Shown here one piece after another: positions 1 through 64,000 of a stretch of DNA of 64,000 nt; position 1 is the first letter of the stretch; each line of letters opens with the position of its first letter. The notes beneath the pieces are model-generated. The model was not told where the DNA came from, searched no databases, and saw only the letters and a program-made list of their open reading frames with translations. A program made the position numbers and the translations under genes. Source of the DNA: Luscinia megarhynchos. Its lineage: Eukaryota > Chordata > Aves > Passeriformes > Turdidae. The DNA lies in assembly GCA_034336665.1 (NCBI GenBank), contig CM067589.1:4679290-4743289 (forward strand), read 5' to 3'.

Positions 1-2
1 CT

Positions 3-55350
<55,348 letters not shown>

Positions 55351-55746
55351 GTTGCCGCAGCGCCGACCGACAGGCCCTCCCCGCGGCCGCCAGGGGGCGG
55401 CGCAGCGCAGGCGCCGCGGCGCGCCGGGGCGGGGCCTCGGGGCGGGGCGGCCACGCCCACTGCGGGATTCAGGCTTTTCATTGGTCGCTCCGCCCGCCAC
55501 TCAAGGCACTGACGGTTGCGTCACGGACCGAGCCGCCCATCGGCCGGGCAGTGAGGGGCGGGGCGTTCTGCTGTCAGTCATCGCGAGAGCTGCGGGGATT
55601 GGTCGGTGGGGCGGGGTGGGCGTGGCCGAGGTTCCTAACCGTGCCGGTATTCCCTGGGGTGCGCCGGTGCCGAGCGCGGGGTCGGGTGGGGAGGGGACGG
55701 GGAGCGCCCGGCTGGGAACGCGATGGCAACCGGGAGGGGGTCCCGC

Positions 55747-55776
55747 CGGTCCCGGTCCCGGTCCCGGTCCCGGTCC
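55747..55776. repeat. (GGTCCC)n hexamer
   Basis: About five copies of GGTCCC sit at the upstream edge of the NSF CpG island. Confidence 0.9.
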
Positions 55777-55827
55777 TTAGGCCGACCGCCGTGGTGTAAG
55801 GATAAACTGGGCCAGATCGGGCAATCC

Positions 55828-56092
55828 CTGCTTTAATTATTTAAATTATTTATATTTTAATGTATTTTTATTAAACATTAATATTTTTATTTAAAATTGT
55901 TCATACTTTTGTAGTATATTAATATATTAATTATAATATTTGCATTATATATTGTAGAGTGTATTGTATGTTATAATATTAATATAGGATGTTATATTTT
56001 AATGTAGAATAAAACATAATTTAGTATTTTTAATTGTACATATTTTTTAAATTTAATTTTGTTTTAATTTAATTTTTAATCTGACTTTGATT
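55828..56092. other. AT-rich block between two CpG islands
   Basis: About 265 bp are nearly all A/T (TTTAATTATTT, TATTAATAT motifs) and begin about 30 bp after the NSF CpG island ends. No open frame or repeat unit is clear. It may be a decayed AT microsatellite. Confidence 0.8.
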
Positions 56093-58725
56093 CTGTTCCT
56101 GCTCCAGAGAAGCTGCACAGCAGCAGTTATAAACCAGTCATCATGATCTCCTTCGATGACATTTAATGGTTTAACTGTTTCCCTGGCGGGCGTTGCCATT
56201 CAGCAGCACCTGGCTGGCGCTGGTGGCTGTTTCTATGTGCGATGACACGGGTGTGTGTGGGCCTGAGGGGCGGTGCTGGGAGCCCAGAGCTGCCGCCGAG
56301 CCCCTCGCAGCTGTCACAGCCGCTCGTTCCCGGGGGAGGGGGCCCAGGGCTCCCCCCGCGGTGTCTGCAGCCCTGCTCCTGCACAGCCGGCTCCTGTCCG
56401 GGCACCGAGAGCTGCCAGCAGGCTTTGGGATGCGGATCCCTACGGGATTCGCTTGAAATACTGCTGTGCTCCGGAGCAGCAGATCACCCTGGAGGAGTGG
56501 GGCTGAGAGGTGACAATGGCTTCTTCACAGAGCTCATCCCCCTGCGTGATGTTCAGCCAGAGAGGAAATCCCTGCTGTTCTCTGAGGTTTGTGTTCTGAG
56601 GGAGGTGATGGCAGACACCCCAGCCCCAAAGCTCAGTGGTGTCTGCAAAGCCAACACATTAGCAACCTGTCCCAGCAGCTTCCTGCGTGGGCTTTGACAG
56701 CATCATAAAATATTAATACTGATTGTAACTGCTGATAACTGCCTTGAGCAGGTACCAGAGTCAGCTGGGACCCAGAGGGGGATGCCAGGTCCATGGAAAA
56801 TGGGCACTGAGGAGACTTTACCACACTGGCCAAAGTGGTCAGTGCCCCAGACTGTGGATGTACCTCAGTGCACAGGCCTGAGGGGAAGAAGAAATGGGGT
56901 CAGTGCCTAAATCTGCTGTGGGCTGATCCCAGCAGTGCAAGGATTCAGTTTCCTGCAGTGAGACCCTGCTGCCCCTGCCTGCAGCTGAGCAGTTCCACTG
57001 TCCCTCGACAGAAATCACTGTGCCAGCAAAACAGCGCTGGGAAGGGGTTGTTAAATACTGCAAACACCACCTGTGCCCCGGGGTGGCAGCGGCCAGACCC
57101 CAGCAGGTGACAACCTGAGCGTGCTGACACGTTCTCCTGCACAGCTGGAAAGGTGCCTGGCAGGAGGCTCAGCCCAGCAGTGAGCTCTGGCTGAAGGATG
57201 AGTTTTATGGGGAAATCCCACTGCTCTCAGCATCCCACATCTCTGCTCTATGGCCTTAAGGGAGTCTCTTGCAGCAAGAAGTGCAGGAAATGCAACATAT
57301 AAATTTGTAGGGAATAGCTGAGGGGGACAGTGAGGCAGTGGCTGTGCTTCCCCACTTCTCACCATTTCAAAAGGGGGAGAAAAACAAAGCAAAGCTCCCC
57401 CAAACCGAGCACAAAGGTAATACCAACTCCTCTGCAGATCTGGGACTAAGGCAGAGCAGAGCCCACACCTGGCTGCTCCTGAGCCAGCCCCAAATCCCTG
57501 CCCCACAGCCCTTCCCTGGCAGGGAGCAGGGGATGGATCTGGGCTCTGGGACACACTCTGGAGCCAAGGCCTTCACTGATGGCTCCCTCATCTCCTGGAG
57601 CGAATCCTCTGGCTTTCCAGCAGACAGCACATCTGTGTCTGCAGTCCCTGGGTGGGTGTGGAAGGGGCAGGGCAGATCTGGCTGCCCAGGCTCACCCTGC
57701 TGCCCTCCCCATGATCCTGCGAGCTGGCAGCATGCACTGAGGAAGGGAGAAATGTATCGCAGCACAAAAGACCAGGATTCATAAAATAACACCTGCTTCT
57801 GTGGGCATTTACTGCCTGAGTGCACAGATAGGGGTGGCAGGAAAATGCTGTCTCCAAATGCCTTAAAAATATCTTAAGGAGTGCAAAACAAAGTATCCTT
57901 AGAAATGAAAACAAGTCAGGCGTGGCTTCAGAACATGTGGGGTTTTTTTAGTCATTTACAGTGATAACAGTGATATTCATACACTGGCAGAGTATCTAAA
58001 CCAGCAGCAACAATGAAAAGTATAAACAAACTCAGGCTGTGACCCCCTGCTTGTCCCAGCTCCCCCTGCCACCAGCTCCCCTGAGGATTCTCTTCCAGCC
58101 AAGCAGCCCTGGGGGTCTGGGACTCCCCAGCAGGGCACAGACCCTGCCACAGGCACTCGGGGACAGCTGTGTCACCACTGAGGGGTGACAGAAGGCTCCT
58201 TCTAGCTCCTGTGAGAGATGAGCAGGACTGAGGAGAGAGCTGGGAGCTGCTCAGGGCTGCTTTGGAAGGGCTGCCCGGCCGTGCAGGAGCCGCTCTGGCA
58301 GTGCCTGTCACCGCCTGAGCTGGCGCCGAAGCCCCTGTGCAGCCGCGCCCCCACACTCGCACCGTCAGACCAGGCTGCCGCAGCAGCGTCTCAGCCATCT
58401 CAATCGAGATTATTTCATCTTGGTGCAATAATTCGATAGCAAAATGACAGCTAAGACTGGTGCCTTCGAGGAGGGACCCCAAGCAAAGGAAATCTTTGGC
58501 TTGTAGACCCTTACAGCGTGTGTGCAGGAGAGTTGGGGTCACCAGCTCCTGCCGTGTCCTGAGTGTCCAGTCCCCCAGCCGGGCCAAAGCGGGGCCCTTT
58601 GTTGGGCAAAGGCTGGGAGAGGCCTCAGGCTCTGCCGGAGCTCATCCCACAGCTCTGGGCCAAATGGATTCGTGATCGGGGCTGCGAGGGGGCAGCGGCT
58701 CAGGGCAGCCTTGGCACCGGGCCGG
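56093..58725. other. Intergenic region between NSF and the divergent gene
   Basis: I see no gene with splice-consistent exons and no clear CR1. The part at about 58340-58560 holds isolated CpGs and an uninterrupted minus-strand reading frame (see findings). The remainder, including a GC-rich patch near 56230-56450, shows nothing I can name. Confidence 0.55.
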
Positions 58726-59172
58726 GGGTGACAGGGCCTGGAGGGGTGACTGGGCCCGGGGCAATGATGGGGTGTGGGGGGAGTGACAAAGTCTGGCGGG
58801 GTGACAGGCTCGGGGGTGGAGGTGACAAGGTCTGGAGGTGTGGCTGGGCCCGAGGCAGTGATCGGGTGTGGGGAGGTGACAAAGGGTGGAGGCACGACAG
58901 GGACAGGGGGTGACAGGGCCCGGGGGAGGTGACAAAGTTTGGAGGCACGACAGGGACAGGGGGTGACAGGGCCCGGGGGAGGTGACAAAGTGTGGAGGCA
59001 CGACAGGGACAGGGGGTGAAAGGGCCCGAGGGAGGTGACAAAGTGTGGAGGCACGACAGGGACAGGGGGGTGACAGGGCCCGAGGGAGGTGACAAAGTGT
59101 GGAGGCACTACAGGGACAGGGGGTGACAGGGCCCAGGGGAGGTGACAGGGCCCGGAGGGTCACAGGGCCCGG
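58726..59172. repeat. 53-bp minisatellite upstream of the plus-strand gene
   Basis: The right part has units of 53-54 bp (starts at 58931, 58984, 59037, 59091) made of 'GACAAAGTGTGGAGGCAC', 'GACAGGGACAGG' and 'GGTGACAGGGCCC'. The left part is more diverged. It abuts the CpG island of the next gene, about 370 bp from its ATG. Long open frames across it on minus are artefacts of the period. Confidence 0.92.
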
Positions 59173-59760
59173 GGGGTCGCAGGGTCTGAGGGAGCCGCTC
59201 CGGGCGCTGTCTCCGGGCGAGCGGCGCCTCCGCGGCCGCTCATTGGCGGGAGGCACGAGCGAGCTGTTTTCCCATTGGCTGCGCGCCGGCGGGCAGGGCC
59301 AATCGCGGCGCAGCGCTTTGTTCGCCGGGCGGCTGTCACCGCATGGCCAACGGAGCCGCTCACGTTGCGCGGGGAGGCGCGAGGCGGCCGCGCGGCCGCT
59401 GATTGGCCGGGAGCCTCGGGCGCTGGCCAATGGGCGGGGGCGCGCGGGGTGGGGCGGCCGTTGGGCCGGCGCGAGGACAACGGCCGGAACTCGCCTCAGG
59501 CTGGCCCGCGCGGGCCCGCGCCGAGACCGGCCCGGAGCCATGGAGGTGAGGGACGGGGGCGACACGGGCACCGACATGGGGACAGGGGTTGGCTGTGCTC
59601 CTCCGTCCTTCACACGCCTGGCGGGCCGCCGCGGCTCTCTTGGGCTTGGCCCCGTCGGCGCTGACGAGGCGACGAGGCCCGACCAGCTTTGCGCCTGCCC
59701 TCGGCAGGTGTTCGAGCCCCGCAACCTCCTACGGGCCCCAGCGCCCTCCCGTGTGGGGAC
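59160..59760 (+). promoter_or_regulatory. CpG island promoter with CCAAT cluster
   Basis: A CpG-rich block surrounds the ATG at 59540. Five CCAAT/ATTGG boxes sit within about 190 bp (near 59243, 59273, 59299, 59401 and 59427), with GC boxes (GGGCGGGGG). Several evenly spread CCAAT boxes without a TATA are typical of NF-Y-driven promoters, often cell-cycle or housekeeping genes; that function is inferred only from motifs. Confidence 0.65.
59540..59545 (+). CDS. Putative first coding exon of unidentified gene (Met-Glu)
   Basis: GCCATGGAG is an excellent Kozak context, immediately followed by donor GTGAGG at 59546, within a CpG island. Two codons then splice in phase 0. I pair it with the exon at 61494 because the phase fits and it is the first strong acceptor followed by GC-rich open sequence. 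The gene is not recognised. It lies head-to-head with NSF. Confidence 0.5.
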
Positions 59761-60499
59761 AGGTGTGAGACAGGGAGCTCGGGCCTGTGGGGAAAATAGC
59801 CATCAACATCCTGAAAAACATCTGTTTGGGAAAAAAGGGGGAAAATATGGGTTTGGGGGTGTCTTAGGGCTGCCTCAGGCCCTACAAGTTTGCTCTTGTT
59901 CTGTGGGATTGCGGACTGTGTGAGCGTCAGGTGTCCCTGGGAATGGTGATCTCTGAGGGGAAAAGATGGCACAGTAAGTTCAGGATGTAGAGGGGAGCTC
60001 TACAATTACTCAGTGTGTTCACTTATTTGGAAAGTGTGCCAGAAAAACACAGAAAAATACCTGGGTGTAACAGTGGTGTGAGCTACAATGAAGATCCTCA
60101 GGGAGCTGCAGAACGATGTGTTTCTAGAGAGCAGAGCTTATTCAGAACCCTGATCCTGGAAACTGAGTTTTCTGAATTTATTCATCATTCTAAATGAGCT
60201 GCTGTGGTAATATGCCAATAACTTCACTTTTCTCTTTGTTGGCTAAAGGGGATTTTAGCTAGCCAGTTTAGCTTTTCCTTGTGTGTCTCACCCTTGGGAG
60301 GAGAGGAGAAGAGCTCTCCGTTTTTGTTTGTTCTCGTTCCTTGCTCCTCCTGGCCTGTGATTTCTGGCACTTGGTGCAGATTTCCACCACAGCTCTCAGA
60401 GTGTGTATGGTAGGAAATTTCCAGTTCCTGATATCTGAAAATGCACATCTATGCTATCATGTAACTTAAACAATGTGTGGGAGCAGTGATGGAAGGAAA

Positions 60500-60620
60500 A
60501 AGAGATGTCCAGGGAGGCTGAATAACTCTGCTGCTGTTGGAGGAAGGGTTTCCTACTCATGGCAGGGGTTGGAACTGGATGAGCTTTAAGGTATCTTTCA
60601 AACCATGCCATGATTTCTGA
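60500..60620 (+). mobile_element. CR1 LINE 3' end
   Basis: 'CATGGCAGGGGTTGGAACTG' and 'GATGAGCTTTAAGGTATCTT' lead to a degraded terminus. It lies in intron 1 of the plus-strand gene. Confidence 0.78.
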
Positions 60621-60939
60621 GCACTCTTCTGTATTTGATGTTCCTCTGTGGTTGCTCTGATGTTGGGAAGCTCAGCTGGTGGAAACGGGGAGAGTGCAGA
60701 TTTCCTCTTGATCTGCACCTTCTCTCTGAACACCTTTGGAATTTCCTGTGCTTTGGTAGGTTCAGCTTTTCCTTCAGTGTTTTACATCCATGTGTAGAAT
60801 CACATCCCTGTAAACTCAGATGGAAAGAATCCAGCAGTAAATTAGGAATGTTAAAGAACTTAACAATGGTATAAAATCCACAACTGTCAACTGTTTATAA
60901 TTGTGTCTCTATGTGTAATTATGGCTGTGTATAACGATG

Positions 60940-61493
60940 TCCCCACAGCCCCTCACACCATTCTGTGTTCTGATGTCCCTGTCCCTTCCCTGTCCCCGAA
61001 GCCCCTCACGCTGTTCTTGGTGTAACTATGTCCCTGTCCTTTCTTTCCTTGTCCCTGTCCTTTCTTTCCTTGTCCCTGCAGCCCCTCACACCTTTCTGTG
61101 TTCTGATGTCCCTGTCCCTTCCCCGTCCCCGCAGCCCCTCACACCTTTCTGTGGTCTGATGTCCCTGTCCCTTCCCCGTCCCCGCAGCCCCTCACACCTT
61201 TCTGTGTTCTGATGTCCCTGTCCTTTTCCCTGTCCCCGCAGCCCCTCACACCTTTCTGTGGTCTGATGTCCCTGTCCTTTTCCCTGTCCCCGCAGCCCCT
61301 CAGGCCGTTCTGTGTGTAACCACGTCCCTGTCCCCGCAGCCCCTCCGCCCGTTCTGTGTGTAACCATGTCCCTGTCCCCGCAGCCCCTCACGCCGTTCTG
61401 TGTGTAACCATGTCCCTGTCCCTTCCCTGTCCCCGCAGCCCCTCACGCCGTTCTGTGTGTAACCACGTCCCTGTCCTTTCCCTGTCCCCGCAG
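60940..61493 (+). repeat. Minisatellite whose unit carries a 3' splice acceptor
   Basis: Eleven copies of a unit of mostly 53-55 bp (two are 44, one 77) end in 'CCCTGTCCCCGCAG'. The terminal AG of successive copies lies at 60949, 61001 (AAG), 61081, 61134, 61187, 61241, 61295, 61339, 61383, 61438 and 61493. The last one is the apparent acceptor of the coding exon at 61494. Each unit therefore has a pyrimidine tract plus AG resembling the true site. A 'TCTGTGTGTAACC' segment in the later units also offers weak donor-like GT. Confidence 0.9.
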
Positions 61494-61619
61494 CCCAACG
61501 TGGCGTTCCGAGGCGGCGGCCGCTGCTGGGGCAGCGCGGAAGCGGGCGGGAGGCCCACGGAAGTGTTCAGCGCCGCCCTGCCGGGCTCTGCCTCGCTCTA
61601 TGGCTGCTACAAATCACAG
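61494..61619 (+). CDS. Putative second coding exon of unidentified gene
   Basis: After CCCTGTCCCCGCAG the sequence is open and CpG-rich. It begins PNVAFRGGGRCWGSAEAGGR, has a middle of ...TEVFSAALPGSASLYGCYKSQ, and ends at 61619 before GTTCAG. That is a weak donor; an alternative GTAAGA at 61653 would extend it by 11 codons (exon to 61652), also in phase 0. Both lengths are multiples of three. High GC and CpG against an AT-rich 3' flank support coding. I recognise no domain and assign no function. Confidence 0.5.
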
Positions 61620-64000
61620 GTTCAGTTGGTTATTGATTATTTTTATAGCTCTGTAAGAGTTTGGGTTGCTCGAGAACAAAATGGTTCTAAGGTGGTTGCT
61701 TACGCTGGTGAACATCAATCACAGTGTTCTGATTTAACTGGAGTAAATCTTCATTGCTGTAACTTTCATCAGTGGCTTTTCTAATGCAGTCACTGATGAA
61801 GCTGTAGGGGATGTTTGTTAAAATGGTTTTTCACCATTGTTCTGGTGAAATGTTCATAGTAATTGTTCTCCTGTTGGCATAAACAATTATACGCAGAGTG
61901 AGGAGCAAAGGAAAACTGGAAAGTGGGTAAGAAGGAGAGCCTTAGCTATTGCCTCAGATATTTCTGTAATCCAAGCATTCATAGGAGCCAGTTCTTAGTC
62001 TGATCAGCAGGAAGTGCCAGGACAGTTAAATATGTCTGCTTTCTCTTGGAATTTTTGCCTTTCATAGCTATAACCTTTACTGAGGTAGAAGACTCAAATG
62101 AAAATTCTTTCCCAGTACCTTCAAGACCTGGCTTGCTATTTCTTCGATCCAGGACTTGTTATTATGTCAGACTACTCTGCTCCACAAAGGAGTGTATCAT
62201 GAGTCTTTAACATTTAACCCTGCAAAAACACTGTTTATTGTTTCACTTCCTGAGAGCTAAGAAGGCCTGCTGTGTCTAAACCAAACAGATATGATAAAGG
62301 TAAAGATGTTCCTTTTTACTTAATCAGCATATGATGCCTTTCATCAATAAAAGAATTGGCTGTAAGTTTTCTTCAGTACTCTAATACCCTGTACTGAAGG
62401 GGAGAAAGGAGATCTAATTCCTAACTCCTGGCAGAGATCAACCAGCAGAAACTGGAGATGTTTAGGTTAGCATTGTTGCTGGATTTAAGAACTCTCTAAG
62501 CCTTGAGGAAGTGTCAGGTTGAGGAAGGAGATGTTGTTTATTCTGTGCATGGTGCTGGGGGAAGTTTCCCACAAACCAGGCCCACCAAAGAAAGAAAAGT
62601 GAGAGAATTTAGACACTGAAGTTTGCATAAAGCTGCCTGTTTAATCCACAGTTCCTGCCAGCCTAATGCAGTCACTGGCTTGTGCAGCCTTTAAATAAAA
62701 TATCCCACTTGCAGCGATCTCCATCTTTCTTTGCTCATTCCATTAGCTGATGGATTTCTGTAGTGTCATGATGGATAGTAAAAAAGCATTTCTGATACTC
62801 TTTTTAGTGTCTTTTTAAACAGCTTTTGCAAATTTTTACATTGTAGCAATTTCTGTACTAGCATAAGGCTCATACCCATAAGGCTAGGTTGTATAGTTGA
62901 AATTAGATATAGGGGTTTTTTATTAGTTGAAAGGAAGCTACTGGGGGTTGAATAGTTAAAATCACAGCCTCTGAGCTGGGTAAATTTACAAACACAAAAT
63001 TAGAATGTGATTTAATTGATTTATTTCTATATCTTCACAAGGAGTACTAAAGCATACCACCTTTTACCCATGTATCTGAGTATCATTTTTATATTAATCA
63101 CTGGTGGAATTTCAAAATTACAGATGTTCTGTTTTATCTCTAGGCAGAAATCTTGAATTTCATTTGTATTTCCTTCAGCTGTTGTTCATGTGCTGTACAG
63201 GTGCTGACACCTGTAGTTTGTCATCTGTTTCTCTCTTAATTGGCTCTGTGTCCTGTTGGATATGCTGTGGTTCCATTATTGATCAGGTCTGGAGCAATAA
63301 TAGCATGAGTATCATATACTGTAGTTTTAGGTATAGTCAATGTTAAATAGTATTTGTTGTTTCCCTACATGCTTAATTACATACAGGCTGATTTCCCAGA
63401 TTTGAGGTGCTTTGGGAGGTGTTAAAGGTCAGGGCTTTCCTTTTACCTTTACTTGTATCCAATGGCCTTCTGCTACTACTTTATCTCCTACAGCTCAGCA
63501 ATGATAGTTACTTTCATCCTCCTTTGCATCAAAGGAAATCTTAGAGTCCGTGTTGTCAGATTCCCATCTAATTGTAACATTAATTAATAATTTTAAATCT
63601 TTTTATCCTCCTTAAACCAATGTACAGTTGGGTTCTTGTTAGACTCTGACTGGACAAGAAAGAACAAAAGGATTGCCTATGAAAGTTTCATATTCAGAAA
63701 GGTTAAGGCAATACAGGGAAATGTGTCACAGTAGCAATCCTAACAAATGTAAAATTATACCAACATTATAGCAAGTTTGATATCTACACTGTCTTGGCAA
63801 TCCTGGTCTGTGCAATTCTGTTTGTCTAAAACAATTATTGCAGTTGGAATTGCTACTACCCCTTGAGGGCATTCAAGTTCTGTGTAAGACAGGGCTTCTT
63901 CCCAGGTACAGTTTATAAACTTACTTTTTAATTTTTTTAGTCCCAAAAGTCCAGAGGAGGTGGTTTCTCACTTAACCTGGTCCTGTAGTTTTCTTCATTC
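61620..64000 (+). other. AT-rich probable intron of the plus-strand gene
   Basis: After the exon at 61494 the sequence turns AT-rich with no further convincing exon. The right 600 bp carry, on the minus strand, decayed immunoglobulin-like coding fragments (separate entry). Confidence 0.5.
63420..63946 (-). pseudogene. Decayed immunoglobulin-like coding fragment
   Basis: On minus, one frame gives YETFIGNPFVLSCPVRV. The next frame gives NPTVHWFKEDKK. A third frame gives KISFDAKEDESNYHC, then a stop, then GDKVVAEGHWIQVKVK. In order these resemble an Ig domain: first Cys, core W, then the D-x-x-x-Y-x-C strand. The frames are broken by shifts and stops. Upstream (63755-63946) an open stretch includes INCTWEEALSYTELECPQG. 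The order and spacing are reminiscent of IL-1-receptor-type Ig domains, but this is by eye only. Confidence 0.35.

Noticed and set aside
58642..59724. A 360-codon open frame on minus across the 53-bp repeat
   Set aside because: Repetitive Pro/Ser/Cys-rich product, open in several frames, overlapping the CpG island of the other gene. No splice or domain support.
59700..59761. Possible exon between CGGCAG and a GTGTGA donor (VFEPRNLLRAPAPSR...)
   Set aside because: The acceptor has a poor pyrimidine tract, and joining it to ATG GAG leaves no consistent phase into the exon at 61494.

Overview
The window looks like bird nuclear DNA. It has vertebrate split genes with GT/AG introns, CpG-island promoters, and many 3'-truncated CR1 LINE pieces. 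The CR1 pieces share the bird-type tail (a 'CCATGGCAGGG...GGTCCCTTCCAACCC' style block) and run in both orientations. Compact introns and many GC-rich minisatellites fit a microchromosome; a songbird is my inference and is not proven by the sequence.

Positions 156-55,350 on the minus strand are one gene, NSF (N-ethylmaleimide-sensitive factor), the hexameric AAA+ ATPase that disassembles SNARE complexes. I could place 17 coding exons from the ATG (55,350) through codon 636 of about 744. The last exons lie off the left edge. The exon phases chain perfectly (1,908 coding bases = 636 codons) except for one extra base in exon 6 near 28,178. That base breaks the frame and would put a stop in exon 7. 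Key ATPase residues fall at the family positions: K266, E329, R385/R388, K549, D603/D604.

The introns hold CR1 fragments, two large minisatellites (3,031-3,622 and 38,708-39,207), a (CAAAA)n run, a 36-nt poly(A), LTR-like pieces, and one CR1 copy split by a later insertion (about 39,650-40,140). A degenerate GC-rich tandem array (about 54,390-55,215) fills the start of intron 1 almost up to exon 1.

From 55,350 to 59,540 is the space between two divergent genes: the NSF CpG island, an abrupt AT-rich block (55,828-56,092), unannotated DNA, a 53-bp minisatellite (58,726-59,172), and a second CpG island with a cluster of CCAAT boxes. A second, unidentified gene starts on the plus strand at 59,540 (ATG GAG, then a donor) with a probable coding exon at 61,494. 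Intron 1 of that gene ends in a tandem array whose unit repeats the 3' splice-acceptor sequence; the real acceptor is its last copy. The right end (61,620-64,000) appears to be intron, with a decayed antisense stretch that looks like immunoglobulin-fold coding sequence.
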